Positions 14,990 through 24,183 of a DNA stretch of 43,821 nucleotides are shown here, piece by piece (within the stretch, counting starts at the first letter, position 1; every line of letters starts with the position of its first letter). The notes under the pieces are model-generated. The model was given only the letters and a program-made list of their open reading frames with translations. It had not been told where the DNA came from and made no database searches. Origin of the DNA: Clostridia bacterium (lineage in GTDB: Bacteria; UBA6262; WVXT01). The translations under genes and the position numbers were made by a program. The stretch spans positions 1 through 43,821 of the forward strand of contig WJOT01000131.1 in assembly GCA_009619095.1 (NCBI GenBank), written 5' to 3'.

Positions 14990-17104
14990 ATGAGAACAAA
15001 GAATAAAACAATGGCTTCTAATAATGCTTGTGCCAAAGAAAAACTAAAACCGTGGTTAGTAGGCTTAGTAGTTCTAATTATCATTGTGATAGGTTGGATC
15101 CTGTTAGGCAAAGGATGGAAAAGCAAGGAGCGTGTCTGGGAAGACAGGATGTTTTTGGGCAAGACAAATCTTCCTGCTGTAATCAAGTCAGGGAATAAAC
15201 CTAATCAGGCCACTATCAGGATACCACAGGATTCCTATCATAATATTGTGGAATTAGTAAAACCAGCAGTTGTGGGAATTAGCCTGCCCAATGCTCAACC
15301 ATTTTTTCAGAAATGGGGAGTGATGGGAAATCAAATCCCTGATTTGGCATGGCGTAAATGTCCTCGCGATGGTTGGGTAATTGTCAACCCTCCTGAAAGG
15401 CCGTTAGCACCAATTCTCTGTCCCAATTGCGGAACGAAGATAGGGCAGAACCCACAGGTCCAAAATCAAGCATGGTTGCCACCTTCCCAATTGCCGCAGG
15501 GACAGATGCAGGCTTGGGGTATAAGAGGGCAAGGATTTGGTTCGAATGTCCTTACTATGTTTTGTCCCAATTGTGGAACGAGAGTGACGCGCCAGCCAGG
15601 TATTCCCTGGGCCTCAATTACCTGTCCCAATTGCGGTTCGTCGATGTTCTGTCCCCGCTTATCAAATAACCCGCTTCCAGGACAGCAACAAGTTTGGATG
15701 CAACCCTCGGTGCGACAAGCCCCACCCGTGGCCATTCAGAATACACCTCTGCCTTCCATTGGCCAGGGAGCAGTTATGCCAGGATTTCAGGGTCTGGGTT
15801 CAGGGGTAATCGTTTCTAAAAGAGGATATATATTGACAAATTCACATCTTGTTTCAGGACAGAGGTTTGTTACGGTGACGTTGTTTACTGCACAGGGACA
15901 GAGGAGTTTCAAAGGTCAGATAGTTGCCCAGGCATCCGATCGTGACCTGGCTATCGTAAAAATAAATCCGCAGAATATTGACTTACCGGTTGTGCCTACA
16001 GGCAATTCCGATGCAGTTCAAGTAGGTGAGACGGTTTTAGCCTTTGGTAATCCCTTCGGTTTATCCCAGACAGTAACGTCGGGCATAGTCAGTGCGGTAA
16101 GGGCCTCCACGGTCATTGAGGGACATCAACTCAATAATCTCATCCAGACAGATGCTCCCATAAACCAGGGCAGTTCTGGCGGTCCGTTGGTCAATTTACG
16201 TGGTGAGGTTATCGGGATAAACACAGCAATTTATTCACCCACTCAAACACACACGGGATTAGGTTTTGCTGTATCAATAAATCAGGCAAAAGAGGTGTTT
16301 AGCAGTTATATGGGCGGGTCTGCCCGAAAAGTTGCTATGCAGTTCTTAGGTTACCCTAATCCCAGAGCATATCTAACGGCAGGGCAAAAAACAGGACCTA
16401 ACGCGAGAGTACCGGAAGATGCACCCTCTTGGCTGGGTGTAAGCATACAAATTTTAAACGATGTTCTCGCTGAACAGCTGAATGTCCCGGTAGATAGAGG
16501 CATTCTGATAAATGAGGTTTATGCTAATTCACCGGCTGCCGAGGCAGGATTAAAACGCGGGGATGTAATTATTCGTTTTGATGGCAGAAGGATTACTGAT
16601 GAAACGCAAATAAGAACTTTGTTAGCGAGGAAGAAGCCTGGCGATAAGGTCAAGTTGACCATACTGCGGGGAAGAAAACGGCTGGATATTAAATTTAAGA
16701 CTGCGGGGGGTGGCTGGGGGCAAGCTCAACCGGCAGCCATACAAAATAAGTCAATTAATCTATTGAAAAATGCAGAAATAGAAACAGGGAGTGCGGAAAT
16801 CGTCTCCCTGGGGATTGCTGCGATTACTATCACTCCCGAAATTGCATTTACTTATGGTTTACCTAAAGATGCCAAAGGTATAATTGCCACTGAAACAGAA
16901 GGTTTGGCATTAAACTGTGGAATAAAAGACGGTGACATAATTAAGAAAGCGAATAATAAATCGACCCCTGATTTGATAAGTTTCTTAAAAGCGATAAAAA
17001 AGGGAGATTTATCCAGGGGTATCCCTTTCTCCTTGATACGCGGAGGTAGACCAATTGAGATAGTAATGAAAGAACAGCCGCAGCTTCTACCAAGGGGATT
17101 ATGA
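14990..17104 (+). CDS. mamE: MamE-type HtrA protease with zinc ribbons in place of magnetochrome domains
   Basis: A 704-residue membrane-anchored protease with its domains outside the cytoplasm. Order: transmembrane helix (22-40); two cysteine ribbon modules (C124/C144/C147 and C192/C195/C212/C215, plus C221) in a Gln/Pro-rich stretch; trypsin-like domain (about 255-430) with complete triad H286, D319, S396 (QGSSGGP); PDZ1 (about 475-570) and PDZ2 (about 590-700). MamE of Proteobacteria joins an HtrA protease, c-type heme magnetochromes and PDZ domains, and promotes crystal maturation. Here there is no CXXCH; CPNC pairs occupy the equivalent accessory role. It follows mamI by 44 nt and abuts mamB. 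Confidence 0.83.
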   Translation: MRTKNKTMASNNACAKEKLKPWLVGLVVLIIIVIGWILLGKGWKSKERVWEDRMFLGKTNLPAVIKSGNKPNQATIRIPQDSYHNIVELVKPAVVGISLPNAQPFFQKWGVMGNQIPDLAWRKCPRDGWVIVNPPERPLAPILCPNCGTKIGQNPQVQNQAWLPPSQLPQGQMQAWGIRGQGFGSNVLTMFCPNCGTRVTRQPGIPWASITCPNCGSSMFCPRLSNNPLPGQQQVWMQPSVRQAPPVAIQNTPLPSIGQGAVMPGFQGLGSGVIVSKRGYILTNSHLVSGQRFVTVTLFTAQGQRSFKGQIVAQASDRDLAIVKINPQNIDLPVVPTGNSDAVQVGETVLAFGNPFGLSQTVTSGIVSAVRASTVIEGHQLNNLIQTDAPINQGSSGGPLVNLRGEVIGINTAIYSPTQTHTGLGFAVSINQAKEVFSSYMGGSARKVAMQFLGYPNPRAYLTAGQKTGPNARVPEDAPSWLGVSIQILNDVLAEQLNVPVDRGILINEVYANSPAAEAGLKRGDVIIRFDGRRITDETQIRTLLARKKPGDKVKLTILRGRKRLDIKFKTAGGGWGQAQPAAIQNKSINLLKNAEIETGSAEIVSLGIAAITITPEIAFTYGLPKDAKGIIATETEGLALNCGIKDGDIIKKANNKSTPDLISFLKAIKKGDLSRGIPFSLIRGGRPIEIVMKEQPQLLPRGL

Positions 17105-17992
17105 ATGGCTCAACAAGAATGTGAAACTTGCGGTCGTAAAGCAACGTGGCTAAGTGCCGGGCAAAATGTTGTGCTCGCTTCTCTTAAGGGACTGGTTGGA
17201 TACATAACCGGGAGTAGAGCATTGTTAGCCGATGCATTGCATTCAGGGTCGGATATAATCTGTGCTCTCCTTGCAGCGTGGGGCACGCGGTTTGGTGAAA
17301 AACCTGTAGACAAAACCCATCCTTATGGCTATGGCAAGGTGGAGTTTATAGTGGGGGTAATTGTAGGTATTGTCCTGATCTTTGCTGCTGGAGAAATACT
17401 TTATGGTTCATCAAAGGTTCTTTTTTCGCAGACGGAAATAAATCCACCGAAAATCTTAGCCATCTGGGTAGCATTACTTTCAGTATATTCAAATTTTGTT
17501 ATCTCACATTATACTATGTGCGCTGCTAAAGAATTAAACAGTCCTGCTTTGAAATCCATTTCTGTAGATAACCGTTCCGATGCATACTCATCCATACCGG
17601 TGGTAATTTGCATCCTTGGCAGCCAACTCGGTTTTCCTCAATTGGACCCTCTGGCAGCTGTATTTGTGGGGTTGCTTGTTTTCAGGATGGGTGCGGGATT
17701 GGTAATAGAGAATTATCGTGGATTACTTGATGTTTCTGTGAAACTGGAACAAATTGAGAAGATAAAAGAAACAATAGTTTCATTGCCGGGAGTGAAAAAA
17801 ATAAACTACCTAAGGACAAGACAGATAGGACAGAAAATATGGGTGGATGTAGAAGTGTGTGTCAAAGGAGAGAAAACGCTCGAAGAAGCAAATGTAGTTT
17901 CTCGCGAAATACGCTCTGCTCTAATGCGCAGAATGCACTATATCGGTAATGTTCAGGTTTCTTTAAAACCAATAGTAGTAACCGGTAGTTAA
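17105..17992 (+). CDS. mamB: MamB, cation diffusion facilitator
   Basis: A 295-residue CDF transporter with six transmembrane helices and a cytosolic C-terminal domain. It has the N-terminal C6-x2-C9 typical of MamB/MamM, and metal-site residues H46 and D50 (ADALHSGSD) and D155 and D159 (VDNRSDA). The DNRSDA block is the MamB version, as opposed to AKHH-type in MamM. MamB is thought to carry iron into the magnetosome and to start vesicle formation. Its ATG directly follows the mamE stop codon, implying coupled translation. Three further CDF homologues occur at 20884, 30373 and 31330. Confidence 0.87.
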   Translation: MAQQECETCGRKATWLSAGQNVVLASLKGLVGYITGSRALLADALHSGSDIICALLAAWGTRFGEKPVDKTHPYGYGKVEFIVGVIVGIVLIFAAGEILYGSSKVLFSQTEINPPKILAIWVALLSVYSNFVISHYTMCAAKELNSPALKSISVDNRSDAYSSIPVVICILGSQLGFPQLDPLAAVFVGLLVFRMGAGLVIENYRGLLDVSVKLEQIEKIKETIVSLPGVKKINYLRTRQIGQKIWVDVEVCVKGEKTLEEANVVSREIRSALMRRMHYIGNVQVSLKPIVVTGS

Positions 17993-17999
17993 GCGAAAG

Positions 18000-18030
18000 C
18001 TTTACCAGTCCCGACTTGTCGGGACACTCC
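18000..18030. repeat. Palindromic hairpin after mamB
   Basis: GTCCCGAC-TT-GTCGGGAC at 18008-18025, an 8-bp perfect stem between mamB and the next protease gene. There is no T-tract, so termination is doubtful; it belongs with the other CCCGA-type palindromes in the gaps of this window. Confidence 0.6.
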
Positions 18031-18090
18031 AAACCCCAGATTAATTGAATTCCAAGTGAACGATGTACCTAAGTATATCGGTTATTAAGT

Positions 18091-19485
18091 ATGAAAAATT
18101 GGCAAAATATGAGTTTGATAATGGTCATCTGTGTGGGCTTGATTTTTTGTTCAATACTCTTCTTTCGTGGTGGTCTGAAAACTGAGGTTGATGAAATGGA
18201 GGACGATTTAGACAGATATCTCCAAAATATTATGCCAGTAGCATTACATAATGCTGTGGGCAGAATAAATTCCCGCCCTACTTCGGTAGATTCTTACATT
18301 CATCCTGTTGGTATATCCGGGGGTGATGTTCCTCCTGATGCGGCTACTGGTGCTACGCCGAGAATTATCGGCTGGGTAAGTAATATTGTTAATCAAATAA
18401 AACCGGCAGTGGTAGGTATTTGTGTGGGAAATACAACTCAGACGCCACCCTGGCAACAGGGATGGGAAGTGATTACTCCATCAGGAAGACGCAGTGTCGG
18501 TAGTGGAGTCATTGTTCACCCACAGGGATATGTGCTTACTAATTACCACGTGGTTGCATTGGGCGGTGATATTATGATTTCCCTGTTTAATGAAAAAGGA
18601 TATAAAGATTATCCCGCGGAACTAATTGGGGGCGAGAGAGAAAAAGATTTAGCATTATTAAAAATTGTCAGTCCTGGTCAGCAAAATCAAACATTCCCTT
18701 CCGTGCCCATTGGCGATTCGGACAAAGTTGCTGTAGGAGATAAGGTTATTGCTATTGGCAATCCTTTTGGACTGACGCAAACTGTCACCAGTGGAATTAT
18801 CAGTGCACGCCGGAAACGATTACCCATTGGTGGAATAGTATTACATAATGTGTTCCAGACCGATGTGCCCATAAGCCCGGGCAATAGTGGAGGTCCATTG
18901 CTCAATCTTCGAGGTGAAGTCATTGGGATAAATACAGCAATATTTTCTCCTGTTGAGTCGGTGTATACAGGTGTAAGTTTTGCTATTCCCGTAAGTCAGG
19001 CAAAAAAACTCTTTGGTAATTTCCTGGACTTGACCACCAAAGTGAGCATAACGCCTGCTGCTTTACCTGCTGGTTATGAATTCGTAAAGGGGAACCAAGC
19101 GAATTACAAATATGTACAAGCAGTGGCTCAACCAAAGTCGCCCTTGCAGAACAGAATCCAACCTTCCCCGGGTGAAGGCATTGAAGAACTTGCCTGGATA
19201 GGAATAGATATTGTCCCGGAGAACGACGCTAATACTACCACCAGTGAAATTGCTGTTGACGAAGTAGAAGGCATAACTCCCATGGAAGCGGGGTTGCAGG
19301 CAGGGGATATTATCAGGTCAGTAAATGGATATCCCACACCAAACATATATGCATTTAAGGAAGCAATAAAAAAGGTGCCACTAAAGGAAGGGCAGGGAGT
19401 GGTTCTGGATGTATATCGCCCTCGTAATGACCAATCCTTATATATTAATTTTCGATTGAAAAAGTGGGACCTGCAAGGAAGATAA
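18091..19485 (+). CDS. HtrA/MamE-like serine protease, single PDZ
   Basis: A 464-residue exported, membrane-anchored protease. Transmembrane helix at about 8-26, linker, trypsin-like domain (about 95-310) with complete triad H153 (TNYHVVA), D186 (EKDLALLKI) and S266 (PGNSGGP), then one divergent PDZ domain (about 365-460, TPMEAGLQAGDIIRSVNGYP). It has no cysteine ribbons, unlike the mamE gene upstream. Sequence around the triad is close to that of the 14990-17104 product, so it is a second MamE-family member. Several magnetotactic bacteria carry multiple MamE/MamO proteins. It may process other magnetosome proteins; the target is unknown. Confidence 0.82.
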   Translation: MKNWQNMSLIMVICVGLIFCSILFFRGGLKTEVDEMEDDLDRYLQNIMPVALHNAVGRINSRPTSVDSYIHPVGISGGDVPPDAATGATPRIIGWVSNIVNQIKPAVVGICVGNTTQTPPWQQGWEVITPSGRRSVGSGVIVHPQGYVLTNYHVVALGGDIMISLFNEKGYKDYPAELIGGEREKDLALLKIVSPGQQNQTFPSVPIGDSDKVAVGDKVIAIGNPFGLTQTVTSGIISARRKRLPIGGIVLHNVFQTDVPISPGNSGGPLLNLRGEVIGINTAIFSPVESVYTGVSFAIPVSQAKKLFGNFLDLTTKVSITPAALPAGYEFVKGNQANYKYVQAVAQPKSPLQNRIQPSPGEGIEELAWIGIDIVPENDANTTTSEIAVDEVEGITPMEAGLQAGDIIRSVNGYPTPNIYAFKEAIKKVPLKEGQGVVLDVYRPRNDQSLYINFRLKKWDLQGR

Positions 19486-19571
19486 CTGCAACCTCTTCCA
19501 CTCACTACACTGGCCGATGATAGTCTCTATGAAGGTCATCTTGAGAATATGAAAACATGGGATAAACGAAT

Positions 19572-20345
19572 ATGGAACAAAGCATAAGAAAGCAGGCAGA
19601 TGAGTTATATAAGCGTGGATTACTTGTTTTCAATCAGCCTATAACCAAAGAGACGTTAAAACTTGTGACCGAGCTTTGGCAAGAGGCACTCAAATTGTAT
19701 CGCAAGATTGGCGATGAGAGCAAAGCCAGAGAGATAGGAAATTCTTTAATCAGTCTGTATAAAAAGAAATCGATAAGAATAGAGAGAAAAGAGGAACAAG
19801 GAAGTAATATTCTTACAAAATTCGTTAACTGGAATCTGTTTTTCAAAATCGGGTGTCTTGGTTTCGGTGGACCTATGGCTGTGTTCTCTCTACTGGAGAA
19901 TGAATTAGTACAAAGAAAGAAGATTCTGACCGATAAAGACTTTCTTGAAGGAGCAGTATTGGGTGATATTTTACCAGGGCCGGTGACAATGGATATTGTA
20001 ACTTACACAGGGTATAAACTGAAGAAATGGTCTGGCGCGATACGTTCCACGCTAATTTTTATTTTACCATCATTTATTCTAATGATTATTCTCGCTATGC
20101 TTTACGACAAATATAAGATAACACCTAAAATTGAGACAATATTTGAATGTTTAGGGGCGGCAGTTACAGGATTAATAGTTTCTGTAGGATTGAGACTCGG
20201 TGAAAAAGAGATAAAAGATTATCGAGGAGCGGGTATTTTAATCTGGGCATTTATCTCATCATTAATTTTTAAGTTTGATATTTTGACCGTGGTGGGGCTT
20301 GCCGGAATAGCGGGCACCATTCTTTATATAGGGCCTAAAGGTTAA
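19572..20345 (+). CDS. chrA: Chromate transporter-type (CHR) permease half with TPR-like N-terminal extension
   Basis: A 257-residue membrane protein. Residues about 75-257 are one CHR domain with the family motifs FFKIGCLGFGGPMAVFSLLE and LGDILPGPVTMDIVTYTGYK and four to five hydrophobic helices. The first 70 residues are a soluble helical, TPR-like segment (ADELYKRGLLVFNQPI, ELWQEALKLYRKIGDESKAR), not usual in this family. The second CHR half follows after 13 nt as its own gene, the split form known in Bacillus and others (ChrA1/ChrA2), and both are needed for transport. Chromate itself is an unlikely cargo here; another anion such as sulfate or phosphate is possible. Confidence 0.82.
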   Translation: MEQSIRKQADELYKRGLLVFNQPITKETLKLVTELWQEALKLYRKIGDESKAREIGNSLISLYKKKSIRIERKEEQGSNILTKFVNWNLFFKIGCLGFGGPMAVFSLLENELVQRKKILTDKDFLEGAVLGDILPGPVTMDIVTYTGYKLKKWSGAIRSTLIFILPSFILMIILAMLYDKYKITPKIETIFECLGAAVTGLIVSVGLRLGEKEIKDYRGAGILIWAFISSLIFKFDILTVVGLAGIAGTILYIGPKG

Positions 20346-20358
20346 AAAACCAAAAACG

Positions 20359-20874
20359 ATGGATATATTACTTAAGTTATTCTGGGTGTTTCTAAAAATT
20401 GGCACTTTCTCTTTTGGTGGTGGTATGGTCATAATTCCCCTGGTAGAAAACGAAGTGGTCATGAAATATGGCTGGCTCACCAAAAGGGAATTTATTGATG
20501 CAGTAACTTTGGGTCAAATTACTCCCGGACCGGTGGTAATTTCGGCAACATTTATTGGATATAAAGTTTATGGCATATTGGGTGCGATAGTTTCCACGGT
20601 AAGTGTAATTTTGCCCTCATTTGTGATGATTTGCCTGGCCACACAGGCAATAAAAAAATTCCAGGAGAATAAATTATTAGCAAATTTTTTTCGTGGAGCC
20701 CGGATTGCGGTCATTGGCATGATTTTGCAAGCGGGTTTAAGTATTGGCAAAAGTTCATTGATTGATTTCAAAACTATCTTCATTGCCGGGATAGCTCTGA
20801 TTTCGTTACTTAAGTATAAGTTAAATCCAATTTGGATACTGCTGGGCGCGGGAATTGTAGGATTAGTGAGTTAG
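20359..20874 (+). CDS. chrA: Chromate transporter-type (CHR) permease, second half
   Basis: A 171-residue single CHR domain: FLKIGTFSFGGGMVIIPLVE, then VTLGQITPGPVVISATFIGY, and further hydrophobic helices to the stop. It pairs with the preceding gene to make a heterodimeric permease. Its stop codon is only 9 nt from the start of the degenerate CDF gene. The position inside a run of magnetosome genes suggests a function there; I know of no established magnetosome role for this family. Confidence 0.83.
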   Translation: MDILLKLFWVFLKIGTFSFGGGMVIIPLVENEVVMKYGWLTKREFIDAVTLGQITPGPVVISATFIGYKVYGILGAIVSTVSVILPSFVMICLATQAIKKFQENKLLANFFRGARIAVIGMILQAGLSIGKSSLIDFKTIFIAGIALISLLKYKLNPIWILLGAGIVGLVS

Positions 20875-20883
20875 GTGGAGCGA

Positions 20884-21549
20884 ATGAAATTGAACAAAGA
20901 GTGTGAAAGTTGCCAGCAAAGACTAAGCTTGTGGGCACTATTTGTCAGCCTTTTTTTAAGTTTAGTGAAAGGTGTGGTCGGTATACTTGGCTCAAGCGAG
21001 TCACTGGTTGTTGATGGGCTGTTTTCATTTTATCAGAGTTTTGTGGTGGTAAAATCGATTTTCTTGATAAATAGAAATAGTGCTTTCTATAAATCTGTTT
21101 GGTTTGCCAGCCTGGTCATCTCGGTAATGCTAATTCTGGGAATTGGCGACGTTTTGATATTTTCCGTAGTGAGAATGGCTAAAGTGGCAAAAGGAATACT
21201 TCTCCGGCCAAGTCCCTACGCGCTGTATACAGCGATATTATCTGTACTGGCAAATCAACTTTTATATAGATACAGTTTGTGTTCAGGAAAAGAAATCTCA
21301 GAAAAAAATGTATCACAAGCCGAAATAATCCAGAGCTTGCGGCTTTCGGTAATAGTCTCTTCAGTAGTAGTTATTGGAATAGGCATTGCCAGGAGGGTAT
21401 CTCTCTACGGTGATGCTATAGCCGCACTGATTGTAGCAGCAATCTTTATACCTAAAGTAATTAGTTTATTCAATCAGAGTTTGAAAGTAACAACTGATGG
21501 GAGATTATACGGGTTTAAAGGGATACAAGGTATAGGCGGACATCGTTAG
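20884..21549 (+). CDS. Degenerate CDF protein (MamB/M-like, no metal site, no C-terminal domain)
   Basis: A 221-residue relative of the CDF family. It keeps the N-terminal C7-x2-C10, the LVKGVVGILGSSESLVVDG segment and six hydrophobic helices, but lacks transport residues: positions matching H46/D50 of MamB are F47/Q51, and the DNRSD segment is replaced by a Ser/Leu/Arg stretch (IIQSLRLSVIVSS). It also stops before the cytosolic C-terminal domain that dimerises CDF proteins (221 versus about 295 residues). The open frame is intact, so it is probably a kept pseudo-transporter that may pair with another CDF protein. ATG 20884 places the Cys pair as in mamB; GTG 20875 is an alternative start. 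Confidence 0.75.
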   Translation: MKLNKECESCQQRLSLWALFVSLFLSLVKGVVGILGSSESLVVDGLFSFYQSFVVVKSIFLINRNSAFYKSVWFASLVISVMLILGIGDVLIFSVVRMAKVAKGILLRPSPYALYTAILSVLANQLLYRYSLCSGKEISEKNVSQAEIIQSLRLSVIVSSVVVIGIGIARRVSLYGDAIAALIVAAIFIPKVISLFNQSLKVTTDGRLYGFKGIQGIGGHR

Positions 21550-21559
21550 CCCTCAAGGT

Positions 21560-21580
21560 CTAATGGCATTGAGCCATTAG
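21560..21580. other. Hairpin between CDF-like and fusion genes
   Basis: CTAATGGC-ATTGA-GCCATTAG is a perfect 8-bp stem 11 nt after the stop codon of the degenerate CDF gene. There is no T-run afterwards. It could affect transcript stability or readthrough. Confidence 0.45.
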
Positions 21581-21620
21581 AAATTTATGATAGGCATAAA
21601 ACCGACAGAGGTTAAACAAT

Positions 21621-24110
21621 ATGAGTAAAACCGAATTGAAATTATGGGCTACAATGATAATAATTTTCTTGATAATCACTGGCTTATGGATTTTTATAAA
21701 AGAACCGAACCTGTTCAAGAAAATGAATCCAAAACCTAAATACATAAATTTTGAAACTGCAGCGCGTTCTGCCCAGCCGTCCATTGTGAAAATAAATAAT
21801 TTTGGTTATGGAACAATCATTCATCCCCGGGGATATGTGTTAACATTAAATCCCTTAAAGTCCCAACGTAATTTATACAAAACAAATAATGCCATCCCGG
21901 TTGTTGATACAAAAATTCAAAAGATGAATCTATATCTTACAACATATAATGACGAATCTTTCACCGGAGAAATTATAAAAATTGATAAGAAAACTGAACT
22001 GGCTCTTTTAAAAATTATGATTAATAAAGAATTTACGCCTGTAGAGTCAGCAAGTGGAGAAAAAGTAAAACCCGGCGAATTATTATTTGTATCCACTGAT
22101 AAAGGACTCATTATCAGTAAAGTTTTAAAACTTAATCAAACAAAAAGGAAACTCATTCAAATTGATATGGTTCCAAATTTAGCGGTTAATGGGTTACCAC
22201 TGTTCAATAAAAATGGCGAATTGGTAGGAATATGCACGACTTTGCCAAAGATCTCAGACGACAATAATCCCACGGTCTACGCTATTCCTGTTTCGCGGGC
22301 AAAACCACTATTGACCACTATGAGTAAACTGGTTCCCAGAATGGTTTATACTAAACAAGGAACAGAGAGAATTGACTGGATGGGGGCGCGTTTTCTACCG
22401 CAAGCTGAAATTGATGGAAAAAGTCTCCTGGTAGAAAAGATTGGACAATCCGAATCGGCCAGGAACATCTGGCAGGTTAGCGGGTTGAAACCTGGCGATA
22501 AGATTATAAAAATCGATAATAATCGAATTACCGGACTGCTTGAATTAGAAAAAGCCCTGCCATCTTTAGCACAGCATAGAAAGGTTAATGTGACTTTTGT
22601 CCGGGATGGCAAGGAAAAAAATTTAGTTATTCGGTTTAGAAAAATTTCCTGGTCTCAAAATTTATCGTTTTTACCTATATTCTTTGTTTTGCTGATTTTC
22701 TTTCTCATCTATTATTTTGTATACCGCAATCGGATTGATAGAACAATTCTCTTTGTTTTAGGAGCAATTTTAATAACTGTTTGTGGCTATTATCTGAATT
22801 TCTATGACTGGCCGAAGGCCTGGGAGTCATTAAAAAGCAAAATCGATATAATATATTTTATCCTCGGGATGAACATCCTGACGATTATTTTAGATGAGGG
22901 TGGGTTATTTGGTTATCTGGCGAAAAAAATTGCATTATTCACTCAAGGTGATAAATGGAAAATAATGTTGTCCTTTTGCCTTTTGACTTATATTTTTTCA
23001 CTGGTGGTGAATAATCTGGTAACAATTATGGTGCTTATCCCTATGATTTTTAGTCTAAGCAGGTATCTAAATTTCAATCCTAAACCCTATATGATTGGTA
23101 TGATTATTGCCTCAAATTTAGGTGGAGCATCAACAATGGTTGGCGATTTTCCTAATATGCTTATAGGCACGGAAACAGGTATAGCGTTTACTAAATTTAT
23201 TGTGTATATGATGCCGGTTTGTTTGATAGAACTTTTTGTCCTTCTCGTTTATATTCGATTGTCACAGAAGAGACTGTTCGTTAAGGAAAAAAAGAAAACC
23301 AAGGTTAACGTATATGAACAGTTACCACAACTGGCATATTGCGATGGGGGTAATCTAACCAATAATGAAAATATTTTCCATAGGATAAAACAGAAACTAA
23401 AACAGGGAATGAAGAATCCCCAGGCAGTAAAAAGAGGTTTAGTTATTCTGGGTATACTTGTAGTTGCTTTTCTCATTTCTGATTTCATTCATATATCTCC
23501 AGCAATTATTGCTTTAGGTGGCGGATTAGCAGGGATGTTCTTAGGAAAGGTCAAAACAGGGACAATACTGGAAAGATTGAATTACAAGGATATACTTTTC
23601 TTCTCTGGCCTGTTTATACTGGTTGGTGCTGCCGAGGCAAGTGGACTTCTCCACTGGTTGGGGGAAGGAATTGTTCACCTCTCTTTGGGGAATGTTCTTA
23701 TCAGATGTTTGCTTCTGATGTGGTTGGCAGGAATTGTTACTGCCTTTCTCAATGCTGGACCAAGTACAGCGCTTTTTTTGCCATTGGTGATGAATTTTAA
23801 AATGTCTTCTCCGCATTATCTCTATTTCTGGGCACTTTCTCTGGGCGTGCTTGCAGGGTCGAGCGCCACGCTCACGGGAGCAACAGCAGGTAGTGTCAGT
23901 TCCAATATGTTAGATGAATTTTTGAACACGCATGGGCGCAGAGAAAAAAATTGGCAAAAATTTGCAAATAAGAAAACTTACCTTAGTTCATCTAACATTC
24001 AGGATAATTCGCCTTTGTCTTTTAGAAAATATTCAAAAATTGGAATACCGGTTGCGCTAATTTTTCTTATAATTTCCAGCGCATATATTGCTTTAATTTA
24101 CCGCTGGTGA
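21621..24110 (+). CDS. Pseudo-protease/PDZ fused to MamN-like ion transporter
   Basis: An 829-residue fusion. Residues 8-28 are a transmembrane helix; about 35-240 a trypsin-like domain; about 245-342 a PDZ domain (DWMGARFLP, VSGLKPGDKIIKIDNNRITG); about 347-829 an ion-transporter superfamily domain (ArsB/NhaD/SLC13 type, like MamN) with 11-12 helices and motifs NNLVTIMVLIPM, GGASTMVGDFPNMLIG and LNAGPSTALFLPLV. The protease part is dead: the TN-x-H region reads LTLNPLKS and the GNSGGP region reads AVNGLP. MamO of Magnetospirillum has the same logic, a dead MamE-like protease fused to a permease (TauE type). Here the permease is MamN-like. It may move protons or cations across the magnetosome membrane. 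Confidence 0.83.
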   Translation: MSKTELKLWATMIIIFLIITGLWIFIKEPNLFKKMNPKPKYINFETAARSAQPSIVKINNFGYGTIIHPRGYVLTLNPLKSQRNLYKTNNAIPVVDTKIQKMNLYLTTYNDESFTGEIIKIDKKTELALLKIMINKEFTPVESASGEKVKPGELLFVSTDKGLIISKVLKLNQTKRKLIQIDMVPNLAVNGLPLFNKNGELVGICTTLPKISDDNNPTVYAIPVSRAKPLLTTMSKLVPRMVYTKQGTERIDWMGARFLPQAEIDGKSLLVEKIGQSESARNIWQVSGLKPGDKIIKIDNNRITGLLELEKALPSLAQHRKVNVTFVRDGKEKNLVIRFRKISWSQNLSFLPIFFVLLIFFLIYYFVYRNRIDRTILFVLGAILITVCGYYLNFYDWPKAWESLKSKIDIIYFILGMNILTIILDEGGLFGYLAKKIALFTQGDKWKIMLSFCLLTYIFSLVVNNLVTIMVLIPMIFSLSRYLNFNPKPYMIGMIIASNLGGASTMVGDFPNMLIGTETGIAFTKFIVYMMPVCLIELFVLLVYIRLSQKRLFVKEKKKTKVNVYEQLPQLAYCDGGNLTNNENIFHRIKQKLKQGMKNPQAVKRGLVILGILVVAFLISDFIHISPAIIALGGGLAGMFLGKVKTGTILERLNYKDILFFSGLFILVGAAEASGLLHWLGEGIVHLSLGNVLIRCLLLMWLAGIVTAFLNAGPSTALFLPLVMNFKMSSPHYLYFWALSLGVLAGSSATLTGATAGSVSSNMLDEFLNTHGRREKNWQKFANKKTYLSSSNIQDNSPLSFRKYSKIGIPVALIFLIISSAYIALIYRW

Positions 24111-24183
24111 GCCCTTTACATCCCGGGGTAACGTAGGGTTTACCCAGTGAATATTTCCAATGTTGTAAAGGAGGTCTGGGAAT

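Noticed and set aside
19572-20874. Chromate resistance operon acquired as an accessory trait
   Set aside because: No chrB or other resistance gene is nearby; the genes are tightly packed within the magnetosome cluster with matching composition, so a chromate-specific role is unlikely.
20884-21549. Pseudogene call for the short CDF gene
   Set aside because: The frame is uninterrupted, starts properly, keeps the CXXC and helices, and is packed between neighbours; it looks like a retained degenerate paralogue and not a decaying gene.
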